DNA of 64,000 bases, from assembly GCA_029263855.1 (NCBI GenBank), contig JAJUFC010000013.1:43930-107929 (forward strand), given 5' to 3'. Under the pieces are notes generated by a model. That model saw only the letters and a program-made list of their open reading frames with translations, searched no databases and was not told the DNA's origin. The DNA is from Candidatus Thermochlorobacteriaceae bacterium (GTDB taxonomy: Bacteria > Bacteroidota > Chlorobiia > Chlorobiales > Thermochlorobacteraceae). Each line of letters starts with the position of its first letter. Within the stretch, counting starts at the first letter, position 1. The translations under genes were made by a program, and so were the position numbers. Below, in pieces: positions 18,101 to 26,709 of this stretch.

Positions 18101-18493
18101 ATCGCCTTCAAAGGGAAGCACAATGCGATTTTTGTAGAGCTCGGTAACGCCACCAACACCTTCGGGCAAGTATTCACCAATCACATTATTTTGCTGAAAG
18201 TCGTTGTGCGACTTCATCACGATAATCGAGATGCGATTGTTAATATCGTAATTGAAATCTTTGCGAATGGTCTCGTAAGCCGCTTCGCATGCGTCTGCGG
18301 TAAAGCGCGCTAAATACTCGCCGCCTTCGGTGAAATACACATCGAAGTGGCGCGACTGCACATAATTCCATTCAAAATTGCGGTATTGAACTTTGTTCTT
18401 GCCGAATGCAAAATACTGTGCCTTCGCATCGGCACACATGAGCACAAAAATTATCCCAAACAAAAAAACTCTCGCTGGCATTATTTCAAACAT
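15116..18493 (-). CDS. Outer-membrane fusion: peptidase MA, TolB-like propeller, Omp85/BamA-like barrel
   Basis: This 1125-residue protein has three parts. After a signal peptide ('MPARVFLFGIIFVLM...ADAKAQ') comes a peptidase-MA-like zinc metalloprotease domain with HExxH in 'HHELIHAVVND' and 'WFNEGIAEY'. Next are TolB/WD40-like repeats such as 'SPDGGKIAIAT', 'SPDGKRIAFVG' and 'SDRQGYLSV'. The last roughly 400 residues look like a 16-strand barrel: 'HDDSRPFLYSPIEGSRW', the Omp85 'IPLRGYNF' motif and a C-terminal 'HYVSLGGDF' ending in Phe. A low-complexity Ser/Thr/Lys stretch links propeller and barrel. I chose ATG at 18493 over GTG at 18511. A role in outer-membrane protein handling is inferred. 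Confidence 0.85.
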   Translation of the reverse strand: MFEIMPARVFLFGIIFVLMCADAKAQYFAFGKNKVQYRNFEWNYVQSRHFDVYFTEGGEYLARFTADACEAAYETIRKDFNYDINNRISIIVMKSHNDFQQNNVIGEYLPEGVGGVTELYKNRIVLPFEGDYKKFRHVIHHELIHAVVNDLVYGGSLQNAISNNIRIQVPLWFNEGIAEYQSLEWDTNSDMFLTDAVINNYLAPIPYLSGYFAYRGGQSVWRFISEKYGREKISEIMARLRATRSVDLAFRGAIGLSVEELSEKWQREQKVMYWPEIAKREDINAIMKKLTDHKKDGSNYNTSPAISPQGDKFAFITDRNGKFDIYLGSTINPTEFVKLIDGQTTPNFEELKILTPGISWSPDGGKIAIATKAGEQDAVMLIDVRTKKTEKLTFELDGIFTTKWSPDGKRIAFVGHNDYKSDIYIYEFATNRLTNLTNDVFSDSEPVWTNDGTRIIFASDRQGYLSVNSRNVPIQKKKNKKTKEAEEAVFKMRLHDYSQLDLYELVIGESKLRRLTATQGIDETAPVFSPDDKKMLFVSDANGVYNLYELRLDLLDQPLASYKTDSGQVAKVLPVTNLLSGIRQISISRDGTKLLGVGLDYAGFDVFMLRTPFERRARDVQADGTLEPTPWGKQHVEVQRQKFYTVTGLDKLTNVPTASLFNSPSSALLSASSSVADFVNLTAADSSSVQRDSTATTSAKESPKDTTKVAAAPPVDVKTFVFDRGLVQTFKEAKERREENAPAKKAPKKNIDENGEYRVRKYKVNFTPDIVYGGASYDAIWGAQGSGIFAFSDLLGNHQLSVFTNLQFDLQNSNYGITYAYLPERIDYSISAYHTARFLGILDPENPAFVNFFRFRVYGATLGMSYPISRFNRVDFSAGYLTLSKENLDGGFGNDNVSFIYPTITFTHDDSRPFLYSPIEGSRWAISFSGSALSRVSFGTILADYRRYYDLGGYYSFVMRFSGATSFGATPQKFFIGGTENWINRRFENNAIPISEVQDFIFTTPAIPLRGYNFNRQNGTNFALANFELRYPFLQYLAFGPVPIPFYYLQGVLFTDIGGAWSDRSFRGTIRNAQGNTELKDLLVGYGWGFRTVFFGLVLRYDMAWAYNLTGSSPPRHYVSLGGDF

Positions 18494-18612
18494 TTTTTGA
18501 TGAGGATGCACACAGATTAACGGTAAAATGTAGCATTTTCAACTTACAAATTCATCTGAAAATTTCAAGCCAATGGGGCGATTTCTGCACCCATTTTATC
18601 GCAATTAACACA

Positions 18613-18900
18613 ATGCCGATTGAACTGACACGCACACACGAGCGATTTGCTTTTTCCAATCATCAATGGGAAGAGTTGCTTCTTGTCGCCAAAGATTTTG
18701 GTTGGAAACCCCAAGACGCACCACACGACGATTGGGAACGCATTTACTTCGCTTCAAGCGGCGACCTGATTTCTGAACGCGACGCGCTTGCCCTCGCCGA
18801 AGCCCTCGAGCGCGCCTTGCCCAAACTTCCTGAACCGACTCGAACGCATTATCTCGACTTTCTTAATTTCAGCAAATGTGGCGCATTCCGAATCGAGTAA
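18613..18900 (+). CDS. Small conserved-looking hypothetical protein
   Basis: I do not recognise this 95-residue acidic protein. Its composition ('WEELLLVAKDFGWKPQD', 'ISERDALALAEALERALPKL') suggests a compact helical fold and genuine coding. It has no signal or membrane segment. It is 8 bp upstream of the EVE-domain gene and most likely co-transcribed with it and with the exporter that follows. Confidence 0.7.
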   Translation: MPIELTRTHERFAFSNHQWEELLLVAKDFGWKPQDAPHDDWERIYFASSGDLISERDALALAEALERALPKLPEPTRTHYLDFLNFSKCGAFRIE

Positions 18901-18908
18901 ATCAAACT

Positions 18909-19295
18909 ATGCACTATCTCTTAAAAACTGAACCGAGCGATTACAGCCTCGACCAACTTCAACGCGACGCCCAATGCACTTGGGACGGCGTCGAGAACGC
19001 TCTCGCGCTCAAACATCTTCGCACCATTCACAAAGGCGACCGATGCTTCATTTACCATACAGGAAAAGAAAAACAAATCGTTGGACTTGCCGAAGCCATT
19101 AGCGAACCCTACCAAACACAAGACGCATGGGTCATTGAACTCAAATTCGTTCAGCGTTATGCTCAAACGCTCTCGCTGGCGCAGATGAAAGCCGATAAAA
19201 CCTTTGCCGCATTTGACCTGCTTCGCCTGCCACGCCTTTCGGTAATGCCTGTTCCCGATACGATTGCACAGGAAATTTTGAAACGCGTCAAATAA
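18909..19295 (+). CDS. EVE-domain protein
   Basis: EVE domains are PUA-like folds that bind modified bases in nucleic acids. The 128-residue protein carries the typical 'MHYLLKTEPSDYSLDQL' start, 'WDGVENALALKHLRTIHKGDRCFIYHTG' in the middle (split: 'TWDGVENALALKHLR', 'KGDRCFIYHTG'), and 'IVGLAEAISEPYQ'. I chose ATG at 18909 because the family begins here. It is close-packed between a small unknown gene and a TauE-type exporter (2-bp gap). A role in recognising methylated or otherwise modified DNA would fit the family, and two DNA methylases lie in the window, but no direct link is visible. Confidence 0.92.
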   Translation: MHYLLKTEPSDYSLDQLQRDAQCTWDGVENALALKHLRTIHKGDRCFIYHTGKEKQIVGLAEAISEPYQTQDAWVIELKFVQRYAQTLSLAQMKADKTFAAFDLLRLPRLSVMPVPDTIAQEILKRVK

Positions 19296-19297
19296 TT

Positions 19298-20083
19298 GTG
19301 CTCGAACTTTTCGCTCAACTCTCTGTCAGCGACCTCTTGCAACTTTGCGCGTTTGCCTTTCTTGCAGGATTTATCGATTCCATCGTGGGCGGCGGCGGTC
19401 TGATTCAACTGCCTGCGCTCTTCATTTTCGCGCCGCACTACGAGCACCCAACGATTTTCGGAACAAATAAACTCTCTTCCATCTGCGGCACCAGCATTGC
19501 CACAGCACAGTATGCGCGCCGAATCGAACTCGATTGGCGCATTGCACTTCTTACTGCAACCTTTGCATTTCTTTTTTCTTTCTTGGGCGCAAGCGTTGTG
19601 AGTTTCATTCCGAAAGAAACCTTACGCCCGCTCGTGCTTTTTCTTTTGATTGCAGTCGGCGTTTATACTGCACTGAATAAAAACTTCGGTGCGATTCACG
19701 CGCCAAAACTCAACACGAAACGTGCCAATCTTTACGCCATACTTCTTGGGGCGGGCATTGGATTTTACGACGGCTTTTTCGGACCGGGAACGGGCAGTTT
19801 TCTTATCCTGGCGTTCATCAGCATTTTCGGATACGATTTTCTTCGTGCCTCTGCCACAGCAAAAGTGGTGAATTTTTCTACGAACCTCGCTGCGCTCTGC
19901 TACTTTGCGCCGACAGGCAACGTGATTTTCGCGCTTGGATTGATAATGGGTGTGTTCAACATCGTGGGTGCGATTCTCGGTGCGCGATTAGCCATTCTTA
20001 AAGGCAGTGCGCTCCTCAGAGTCTTGTTTCTCTTCGTCATCGGCGCGATGATTCTCAAATTCGGATATGAGACATTGGCTTAG
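19298..20083 (+). CDS. TauE/SafE (TSUP) family membrane exporter
   Basis: This integral membrane protein of 261 residues has about seven or eight hydrophobic segments. The two family repeats are seen as '[21 protein letters not shown]' (in parts: '[14 protein letters not shown]' and '[14 protein letters not shown]') and, in the second half, '[19 protein letters not shown]' with '[15 protein letters not shown]'. Relatives export sulfite, sulfoacetate or other organosulfur anions, but the substrate is not readable. GTG at 19298 follows the EVE stop by 2 bp. Its stop lies 100 bp before atpA. Confidence 0.9.
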   Translation: MLELFAQLSVSDLLQLCAFAFLAGFIDSIVGGGGLIQLPALFIFAPHYEHPTIFGTNKLSSICGTSIATAQYARRIELDWRIALLTATFAFLFSFLGASVVSFIPKETLRPLVLFLLIAVGVYTALNKNFGAIHAPKLNTKRANLYAILLGAGIGFYDGFFGPGTGSFLILAFISIFGYDFLRASATAKVVNFSTNLAALCYFAPTGNVIFALGLIMGVFNIVGAILGARLAILKGSALLRVLFLFVIGAMILKFGYETLA

Positions 20084-20183
20084 ATTTAGCGATTTGATTT
20101 CCCTTTTCGCTTTTTGTAAATTTGCCGCCTCTTTAAGTTTTTATTCAAATTTTCCAAACAAAGATTTAACGCCTTTCACAAAT

Positions 20184-21770
20184 ATGTCAGCATCTACCGC
20201 AGTTCGTCCCGACGAAATTTCCGCCATTCTCCGCAAACAGCTTTCGGGATTTGATAACGAAGCCGATACTTACGACGTCGGCACAGTTCTCCAAGTTGGA
20301 GATGGAATCGCTCGCATTTATGGGCTTTCAAAGGTCATGGCGGGCGAACTCATCGAGTTGCCGCATGGCGTAATGGGTATGGTGCTGAACCTTGAAGAAG
20401 ACAATGTCGGTGCCGTGCTTTTCGGCGAAACGGATTTGATTCGCGAAGGCGACCAAGTCAAGCGCACGAAAATTTTGGCATCAGTGCCCGTCGGCGAAGC
20501 GATGCTTGGGCGCGTCATTAACCCGCTCGGTCAGCCAATTGATGGCAAAGGCGCGATTGAAACCAAAATTCGCCTTCCGCTCGAACGCCGCGCACCGGGC
20601 GTTATCTATCGCGAACCCGTCAAAGAGCCGCTTCAAACCGGCATTAAAGCCATTGACTCCATGATTCCAATCGGGCGCGGACAGCGCGAACTCATCATCG
20701 GCGACCGCCAAACAGGAAAAACTACTGTCGCCGTCGATACCATCATCAATCAAAAAGGGTTAGGCGTGCAGTGCATTTATGTTGCGATTGGTCAGAAAGG
20801 CTCAACGGTGGCGCAGGTGGTTGCCACGCTTGAAAAATATGGCGCGATGGAATACACCACCGTCATCTCTGCAACCGCCAGCGACCCTGCACCGCTTCAA
20901 TATATCGCGCCATTTGCAGGTGCGGCGTTGGGCGAATACTTCCGCGACACGGGTCGTCACGCGCTCGTCATTTACGACGACCTTTCCAAACAAGCCGTTG
21001 CGTATCGCCAACTCTCGCTCTTGCTCCGCCGTCCGCCAGGGCGCGAAGCCTATCCGGGCGATGTCTTTTACTTGCACTCTCGCCTTTTGGAGCGCGCCGC
21101 CAAAATCAATCGCGATGACAAACTTGCGCAAGCCATGAACGACCTTCCTGAAGCCATCAAGCCGATGGTCAAAGGCGGCGGCTCGCTCACCGCTCTTCCC
21201 GTCATTGAAACCCAAGCGGGCGACGTTTCGGCTTACATTCCAACCAATGTGATTTCAATTACAGACGGACAAATTTATCTCGAATCCAACCTCTTCAACA
21301 GCGGCGTGCGTCCGGCGATTAACGTTGGCATTTCGGTTTCCCGCGTCGGCGGCTCGGCGCAAATCAAGGCGATGAAAAAAGTCGCAGGCACCTTGCGACT
21401 CGACCTTGCCAGCTACCGTAGCCTTGAAGCCTTCGCCAAATTCGGCAGTGACCTCGACAAAGCCACGCAGGCACAACTGACGCGCGGTCAACGAATGGTC
21501 GAAGTCTTGAAGCAAGGGCAGTATCAACCCGTTCCTGTCGCCAAACAGGTCGCGATTATTTATGTCGGCTCAATCGGCATTCTCGATAGCATTCCTGTTA
21601 ATCTCGTGCGCGACTTTGAAAAAGAGTTCATTGAGTTCGCTGAGCGTCAAGAAAAAAATCCGATTCAAATCCTGGCAGAAAAGAAGGAACTCACCGATGA
21701 GATTGCGTCCGAACTCAAAAAATTGGCGACGCAATTCGCGGAAACTTTCAAAGCTAAGCATACCAAGTAA
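20184..21770 (+). CDS. atpA: F1 ATP synthase subunit alpha
   Basis: It is the non-catalytic nucleotide-binding subunit of F1. The P-loop is '[14 protein letters not shown]' and '[22 protein letters not shown]'-type sequence precedes it (here '[19 protein letters not shown]'). '[18 protein letters not shown]' and '[10 protein letters not shown]' are hallmark motifs. ATG at 20184 ('[13 protein letters not shown]') gives 528 residues; the frame extends upstream without similarity. It is followed at 33 bp by atpG. The membrane-sector genes, delta, beta and epsilon are not adjacent. Confidence 0.97.
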   Translation: MSASTAVRPDEISAILRKQLSGFDNEADTYDVGTVLQVGDGIARIYGLSKVMAGELIELPHGVMGMVLNLEEDNVGAVLFGETDLIREGDQVKRTKILASVPVGEAMLGRVINPLGQPIDGKGAIETKIRLPLERRAPGVIYREPVKEPLQTGIKAIDSMIPIGRGQRELIIGDRQTGKTTVAVDTIINQKGLGVQCIYVAIGQKGSTVAQVVATLEKYGAMEYTTVISATASDPAPLQYIAPFAGAALGEYFRDTGRHALVIYDDLSKQAVAYRQLSLLLRRPPGREAYPGDVFYLHSRLLERAAKINRDDKLAQAMNDLPEAIKPMVKGGGSLTALPVIETQAGDVSAYIPTNVISITDGQIYLESNLFNSGVRPAINVGISVSRVGGSAQIKAMKKVAGTLRLDLASYRSLEAFAKFGSDLDKATQAQLTRGQRMVEVLKQGQYQPVPVAKQVAIIYVGSIGILDSIPVNLVRDFEKEFIEFAERQEKNPIQILAEKKELTDEIASELKKLATQFAETFKAKHTK

Positions 21771-21803
21771 TCCGTAACCGTCGGCTAAAAAATACTATTC
21801 AAA

Positions 21804-22682
21804 ATGGCGACACTCAGAGAAATTCGCGGGCGAATTAAAGGCGTAAAAACGACACAACAAGTTACCAGAGCCATGAAAATGGTGGCGGCGGCAAAGTTGC
21901 GTCGTTCGCAAGATGCCGTGCTTCAAGCCCGCCCTTACGCATTCAAGTTGAAAGAACTCCTCGAATCGCTCTCACAAAAAGTCGACACGTCGCTTTTTCC
22001 GCTTCTTTCGCCGCGTAAAGAGGTGAAAAGCGTGCTTGTGATTGCTGTTGCCGCCGATAGAGGACTTTGCGGCGGGTTCAATTCAAACTTGTTCAAAACG
22101 GCACACCAAGTTCTCGATGTCGAATACGGCGCACTGCTCAAAGCGGGGAAAGTCAAAATGATTTGCGTTGGGAAGCGGAGCGTCGAGCATTTCGTCAAAG
22201 GCGGCTATCAAGTCGTGGGAGAATACGGCGGCATTTTCAGCAAAATTGAGTTTGCATCGGCGAAAGCGATTGCCGAACAAGCCACCCAAATGTATTTGAA
22301 CGGCGAAGTCGACCGCGTTGTCGTGGTCTATAACGAGTTCAAATCGCTTCTGGCTTCAAAACTCAAAACGGACATTTTCTTGCCGATTCAGCCAAGTGAG
22401 AAAAATGTTGGCATCAGTAGTGACTACATCTATGAACCCTCGCCTGAAGCCATTATCAACGACCTTGCACCACGCCACCTTTCTACTCAAATTTGGCGCA
22501 TTCTGCTCGAATCCTTCGCCGCCGAGCAAGCCGCACGCATGATGGCGATGGAATCAGCAACCGACAACGCCAAAGAACTTCTGCGCACGCTTTCCATCAC
22601 CTACAACCGCGCACGCCAAGCCGCAATCACAAAAGAAATCATCGAAATCGTTAGCGGCGCAAGTGCCTTGCAATCCGATTAA
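21804..22682 (+). CDS. atpG: F1 ATP synthase subunit gamma
   Basis: It forms the rotating central stalk of F1. The N-terminal '[31 protein letters not shown]' region (part shown: '[19 protein letters not shown]') and the C-terminal '[20 protein letters not shown]' are diagnostic coiled-coil ends. '[17 protein letters not shown]' marks the central Rossmann-like domain. The length of 292 is normal. It forms a two-gene unit with atpA and ends 28 bp before a strong terminator, so the unit is closed. Confidence 0.97.
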   Translation: MATLREIRGRIKGVKTTQQVTRAMKMVAAAKLRRSQDAVLQARPYAFKLKELLESLSQKVDTSLFPLLSPRKEVKSVLVIAVAADRGLCGGFNSNLFKTAHQVLDVEYGALLKAGKVKMICVGKRSVEHFVKGGYQVVGEYGGIFSKIEFASAKAIAEQATQMYLNGEVDRVVVVYNEFKSLLASKLKTDIFLPIQPSEKNVGISSDYIYEPSPEAIINDLAPRHLSTQIWRILLESFAAEQAARMMAMESATDNAKELLRTLSITYNRARQAAITKEIIEIVSGASALQSD

Positions 22683-22710
22683 GTCAAGTTTCTATCGGAG
22701 GGAAATAGAG

Positions 22711-22740
22711 AAGGGCGGTCGTTCCGCCCTTTTCTGTTTT
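22711..22740 (+). terminator. Intrinsic terminator after atpAG
   Basis: An 8-bp GC-rich perfect stem (arms 22711-22718 and 22724-22731, 5-base loop) is followed by a T-rich tail to 22740. It sits between atpG and the convergent lipoprotein gene. Confidence 0.85.
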
Positions 22741-22759
22741 GATATGAGAGAAAAATTCA

Positions 22760-23959
22760 TTAGCGACGATTTTGAAACGCAACCCAATTTCTTCGGAAGT
22801 CTTCCACTTCGGCATTTGAAAATCCATAGATTTGCGCCAAGCGTTCAATGACGCCCGTATTCGGGTCGTTCCGTCCGTCTAATCGGAAAAGTTGCGCTGT
22901 GGCGGAATTGTTGCTCAAAAAGAGATACGACTGCGCGCTTGCCGTTTGGTCGAATGGCGCACGAAGCAGGCTTAAGAGTTCGTCGATTTGCGCATCGGTA
23001 ATACGGCGTTGCGAGGCGGGAACGGCTTTCCAACCTGAAAGGAATCCGACGGCTTCGCCGTAAGCATGCATTGCGCCCGTAATCACGCCATCATCGCGGT
23101 TTGGAGCGGTCAAGCCTGAAAGCGTCGAGTGGCAATAGTTAATGACAGTGGCGGCAATGGCTTTTTCCCAGTTGAGTTTGAAGTCGGCGAGGGCTTGGTC
23201 GCGTTGTGCATTAAACGCAGACCCTCCTTTCACGGCGGCTTGTGCGGTAATTAAATTGCGCTTGATTTGAGCGTAAAGGCTGTTGGCGTTGGCGCTGTCG
23301 CTACGGCGAGCGGCGTATTGTGCTGAAAAGCGGTCGCGGTTCGGGTCGCTGCTTCGTTCATTATTTCCGAAGCCCGGCTTTGCGCCATAGATTTCTACAA
23401 GTTTGTGAATGGTCGCTTCGGTGATGTTGCCCGCGCTGATGAGCGAGACGGCATGGTTATACATGGCGGCGGCGAAAAGTCCCTTCTCGACCACTTGCTC
23501 CAATTCCAGCACATGTTCATCATAGAGGTATCCTACTCTTCCACCAACGGCGGTCGGAATCACGCCGCCATCGCTCCCTGACACAGGCGCGTTTTCCCAC
23601 GCATAGCGTACGCCTTTGCCGCTTGCGCGAGCGAGTTCAGGCAAAGCAACGTCAATTTTGGCTTGATAACTCGCGCCCGTTACCGAGCGGAGCGTTGTGC
23701 CGTTGTAAAGATTTTGCAACGCGGCAAGTGTAACGGTTGAATCCATGTTTCTGCCCACTTGCATTCGTCCCGTGAGTGTCGCCAACTCGGCACGCACTTG
23801 GGATTCAGTTACGACATTTGCCGCGTAGCCTGTTGAATCATAAACGCTCGGAATTTGAAGGTCAGGCGTTGGCGTGGTTACTCTGTCGTCCTCTTTGCAG
23901 GAAGCAAAGACAACAAGCGCGAGAACGCACAAACCGCAGATGCGAAAAGATGCTTTCAT
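22760..23959 (-). CDS. DUF4856-type lipoprotein
   Basis: The N-terminus 'LCVLALVVFASCKEDD' is a good lipoprotein signal with the Cys at residue 21. The mature protein begins with a Thr/Pro linker, 'YAANVVTESQVRAELATLTG' and 'GKGVRYAWENAPVSGSDGG', which I associate with DUF4856, a family of Bacteroidetes lipoproteins. 'EQVVEKGLFAAAMYNHA' and 'HAYGEAVGFLSGWKA' add to the match. The 399 residues are mostly helical. Relatives often sit near iron-uptake genes, but none flank it here, so its function is unknown. Confidence 0.78.
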   Translation of the reverse strand: MKASFRICGLCVLALVVFASCKEDDRVTTPTPDLQIPSVYDSTGYAANVVTESQVRAELATLTGRMQVGRNMDSTVTLAALQNLYNGTTLRSVTGASYQAKIDVALPELARASGKGVRYAWENAPVSGSDGGVIPTAVGGRVGYLYDEHVLELEQVVEKGLFAAAMYNHAVSLISAGNITEATIHKLVEIYGAKPGFGNNERSSDPNRDRFSAQYAARRSDSANANSLYAQIKRNLITAQAAVKGGSAFNAQRDQALADFKLNWEKAIAATVINYCHSTLSGLTAPNRDDGVITGAMHAYGEAVGFLSGWKAVPASQRRITDAQIDELLSLLRAPFDQTASAQSYLFLSNNSATAQLFRLDGRNDPNTGVIERLAQIYGFSNAEVEDFRRNWVAFQNRR

Positions 23960-24108
23960 AAAACGATTGAGATTAAGTTGACAAGAACGAAAAGCGTCTT
24001 ATTTAGACTTAATCTAATATAAAACAAACTATCTCGTTTTCAAAATGCGATGAGCGCGTTTGATTGCGTCGCTCTTGGCGAAGTTTCTTTTAGCGGCATG
24101 CGAATTTG

Positions 24109-24138
24109 TCGTTCCCGCGAAGGCGGGATCCACGATGA
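24109..24138. repeat. Short palindromic repeat-type element
   Basis: A 6-bp GC stem (24113-24118 and 24123-24128) with a GAAG loop is flanked by GTCGT and ATCCACGATGAC. It closely resembles short intergenic palindromes dispersed in many bacterial genomes. Only one copy is in this window. Confidence 0.55.
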
Positions 24139-24253
24139 CGCTAAAATTTGCGTATGGCGATTGTTGAAGCGGGAAACGACGGGTTATAGGTTGTATGACA
24201 TTTTGTTTCTGAACTCTCGACGCGTTTACTGACCACGCAAAGCGCAGAACGCG

Positions 24254-24307
24254 AACCTCTCCCCCCGATTCTGACTGTGTCAAAGGAGAGGGGTTAGGGG
24301 TGAGGTT
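24254..24307. repeat. Dispersed intergenic repeat-type element
   Basis: The segment contains CTCTCCCCCCGATTC, GACTGTGTCAAAGG and AGAGGGGTTAGGGGTGAGG in tandem, a sequence type often seen scattered between genes in unrelated bacteria. Complementary CCTCTCC/GGAGAGG arms can form an imperfect hairpin. No coding role is likely. Confidence 0.5.
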
Positions 24308-24402
24308 GAGTCCACCAATGGCGCGCCAAAGCAAGCCAATTCTGAATGATTGATGCGGGTTGCTCTAATTTGTCAACGCGACATAAGATGGTCAAAGCGC
24401 GT

Positions 24403-25830
24403 TCAGTAAAGCACCCAAGTGTCTTTGCTACCGCCGCCTTGCGAGGAGTTGACGACGAGCGAGCCTTTTTTGAGCGCGACGCGCGTCAAGCCGCCAGGAA
24501 GCACGTAAATTTTTTCGCCGTAAAGAATGTAGGGTCGAACATCGACGTGCCGCCCTTCTACCAACCCGTTCTCGACCAACGATGGAATTCGCGAGAGTGC
24601 AAGCGTCGGTTGGGCGATGTAATTGCGAGGATTTTCCTGAATGTAAGTTTTGAATTTCTCTCGTTCTTCTTTCGTGGCGTGCGGTCCGATGAGCATTCCG
24701 TAGCCGCCCGATTCATTCGCCGCCTTGACGACGAGTTTATCGAGATTTTCTAACACATATTTTCGGTCGCTTTCTTCGGAGCAGACGTAGGTTGGCACAT
24801 TAGGCAGAATCGGCTCTTGGTCTAAGTAATACTTAATCATTTTCGGAACGAAGGCATAGACGACTTTGTCGTCGGCGATGCCGGTGCCGGGCGCATTGAC
24901 GAGCGTAACATTGGCTTTTTTGTAAGCGTTAAAAATGCCCGGAATTCCGAGCAGGGAATCAGGGCGGAAGACGGTCGGGTCTATGAATACATCATCAATG
25001 CGACGATAAATCACATCGACGCGCTCGAGCCCTCTGGTGGTGCGCATGAATACGACATCGTCTTTGACAACGAGGTCGGTGCCGACCACCAACTCCACGC
25101 TCATTTGTTGTGCCAGAAATGCATGCTCGTAATACGCCGAATTGTAAATCCCCGGCGTTAAGACCGCCACTTTCGGATTCGGACGATTTGCGACCGATTG
25201 CAAGGTTTCAAAAAGATGTTGCGGATAATCGGCGACGGGATAAATGCCGATTTGCTCAAAGACTTCGGGAAAGGTTCGCTTCATCACTTCGCGATTGGCA
25301 AGCACATACGACACGCCTGATGGACAGCGCAGATTATCTTCCAACACATAAAACTTGCCGTCTCCGCTCCGCACCAAGTCCGTTCCTGTGATATGGCACC
25401 ATACATTTTTGGGTGGTTTCAAGCCGATGCATGCGGATAAATATCCTTTGCTTGAATCCACAATATAATCGGGAATGATTTTATCCTTGATGATTTGCCG
25501 CTCGTGATATACATCGTTGAGAAAAAGATTCAAGGCTTCAATGCGCTGTTTCAAACCTGCTTCGATGGTGCGCCACTCGTTTGCGTCGATGATGCGCGGA
25601 ATGATGTCGAATGGGAAAATGCGCTCGATGTTGGCTTCGTCGCTATACACGCTGAACGTGATGCCCAACGAAAACAGGTATCGCTCGGCGGCGTATTGTC
25701 GGCGCAAGAGTTCCTCTTTGCTGAGTTCAGATAAACATTGGCGCAAGCGTTGATAGGCTGGTCGCGTCGCTCTTTGCTCGTCAAACATCTCATCATAAAA
25801 TGCGTCGAGGGCATAGTCAGAAAATTCCAT
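24403..25830 (-). CDS. Circularly permuted type 2 ATP-grasp protein
   Basis: This 475-residue protein fits the circularly permuted ATP-grasp family (DUF404/DUF407), presumed ATP-dependent ligases of unknown peptide-like substrates. Key blocks are 'FSVYSDEANIERIFPFDIIPR', quoted in part as 'IERIFPFDIIPR', 'YVLEDNLRCPSGVSYVLANR', 'VDVIYRRIDDVFIDP', 'LVNAPGTGIADDKVVYAFVP' and the nucleotide-contact segment 'LVVKAANESGGYGMLIGP'. In most genomes it is followed by an alpha-E (DUF403) protein and a transglutaminase-like protein; neither is adjacent here. It stands alone on the minus strand. Confidence 0.92.
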   Translation of the reverse strand: MEFSDYALDAFYDEMFDEQRATRPAYQRLRQCLSELSKEELLRRQYAAERYLFSLGITFSVYSDEANIERIFPFDIIPRIIDANEWRTIEAGLKQRIEALNLFLNDVYHERQIIKDKIIPDYIVDSSKGYLSACIGLKPPKNVWCHITGTDLVRSGDGKFYVLEDNLRCPSGVSYVLANREVMKRTFPEVFEQIGIYPVADYPQHLFETLQSVANRPNPKVAVLTPGIYNSAYYEHAFLAQQMSVELVVGTDLVVKDDVVFMRTTRGLERVDVIYRRIDDVFIDPTVFRPDSLLGIPGIFNAYKKANVTLVNAPGTGIADDKVVYAFVPKMIKYYLDQEPILPNVPTYVCSEESDRKYVLENLDKLVVKAANESGGYGMLIGPHATKEEREKFKTYIQENPRNYIAQPTLALSRIPSLVENGLVEGRHVDVRPYILYGEKIYVLPGGLTRVALKKGSLVVNSSQGGGSKDTWVLY

Positions 25831-25944
25831 AAATCAAAGATGATAGCGTTTTGATAGGATTCTACAAGAACGATTGCATAGCGATTGGAAGGGCAACACT
25901 ACTTGTTGTGTTGAAATGTGCTTTGTTGGAATTTACAGTCTTCG

Positions 25945-25980
25945 CTTGAAAACAGAAAAGCCCGTTTTGAACGGGCTTTC
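25945..25980 (-). terminator. Intrinsic terminator after rplU-rpmA
   Basis: A perfect 10-bp stem (25970-25979 with 25957-25966, 3-base loop) is followed on the minus strand by a T-rich tail. It lies 20 bp beyond the rpmA stop. Confidence 0.88.
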
Positions 25981-25999
25981 AAACAAACTTTGGTTACAC

Positions 26000-26257
26000 T
26001 CACAGTGCTGATTCAATATGAACGGACTTTTTATTATTCTTGCCCGTCTTGAAAAGCACTTTGCCGTCTTTCGTAGCAAAAATGGTGTGGTCTTTGCCCA
26101 TTCCCGTATTTTTGCCCGCAAGGTAAACCGTGCCGCGTTGGCGAACAATGATTGAGCCTGCGCTTACCATTTGACCGCCAAAGGCTTTCACGCCCAGATA
26201 CTGCGGATTACTGTCGCGTCCATTCTTCGTTGAGCCTGCGCCCTTTTTATGTGCCAT
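26000..26257 (-). CDS. rpmA: 50S ribosomal protein L27
   Basis: L27 helps position tRNA at the peptidyl-transferase centre. The start '[19 protein letters not shown]' and '[22 protein letters not shown]' region (part: '[17 protein letters not shown]') are unmistakable; 85 residues is normal. The N-terminus needs no propeptide removal, since Ala follows Met. It lies 42 bp downstream of rplU in the usual order. Confidence 0.98.
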   Translation of the reverse strand: MAHKKGAGSTKNGRDSNPQYLGVKAFGGQMVSAGSIIVRQRGTVYLAGKNTGMGKDHTIFATKDGKVLFKTGKNNKKSVHIESAL

Positions 26258-26299
26258 TGTAAATCTCCTCTGAAATTATGTGGTTAAACAATTTAGCAA

Positions 26300-26596
26300 T
26301 TACGCAACGGAAAGAATTTCAAGTTGCGTGTATCCTTGACGGTGCCCTTTGGTGCGGCGATAGCGTTTGCGACGCTTTTTCTTGAATACCAACACTTTTT
26401 CGCCTTTGACGTGTGCGAGCACCTTTGCGGTTACGGCGGCTTTGGGCGAAAGCGTTGCGGTTGCGCCGTCTGTGGTTAGAAGCACGTTGCTGTAAGTCAG
26501 CGTTTCGCCTTCGGTGGCTTTTTGGGTCGGCACGAAGATGGTGTCGCCTGCACTGACGAGGAACTGTTTGTCGGAAATTTCTACGAGAGCCTTCAT
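26300..26596 (-). CDS. rplU: 50S ribosomal protein L21
   Basis: L21 binds 23S rRNA and is encoded with L27 as usual. The signature is the C-terminal 'FKKKRRKRYRRTKGHRQGYTQ'-type block (part: 'KRRKRYRRTKGHRQGYTQ') and the N-terminal 'MKALVEISDKQFLVSAGD'. The length of 98 is normal. It leads the two-gene unit ending at the terminator near 25960. Confidence 0.98.
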   Translation of the reverse strand: MKALVEISDKQFLVSAGDTIFVPTQKATEGETLTYSNVLLTTDGATATLSPKAAVTAKVLAHVKGEKVLVFKKKRRKRYRRTKGHRQGYTQLEILSVA

Positions 26597-26709
26597 TTCT
26601 GTTCGGATTTCAATTCGGAATTATGCAAAGAGATTATGCACGAAATTTCTAAAAAAGAGCCGCAAATATACGGCGTTTCTTTGGAATTCCAAATCAATTA
26701 GTGTGAGCG

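Larger units (their letters stand above)
23960..24402. other. 443-bp spacer containing two dispersed-type repeat motifs
   Basis: No convincing gene lies here; the short frames run through repeat-like DNA. It holds two repeat-type elements (entered separately at 24109-24138 and 24254-24307) and the upstream region of the DUF4856 lipoprotein gene. Composition is heterogeneous. No promoter was assigned. Confidence 0.7.

Noticed and set aside
24029..24334. 101-codon minus-strand frame in the spacer
   Set aside because: Runs through two repeat-like elements and yields the familiar translated repeat 'LTPNPSPLTQSE'; no gene support.
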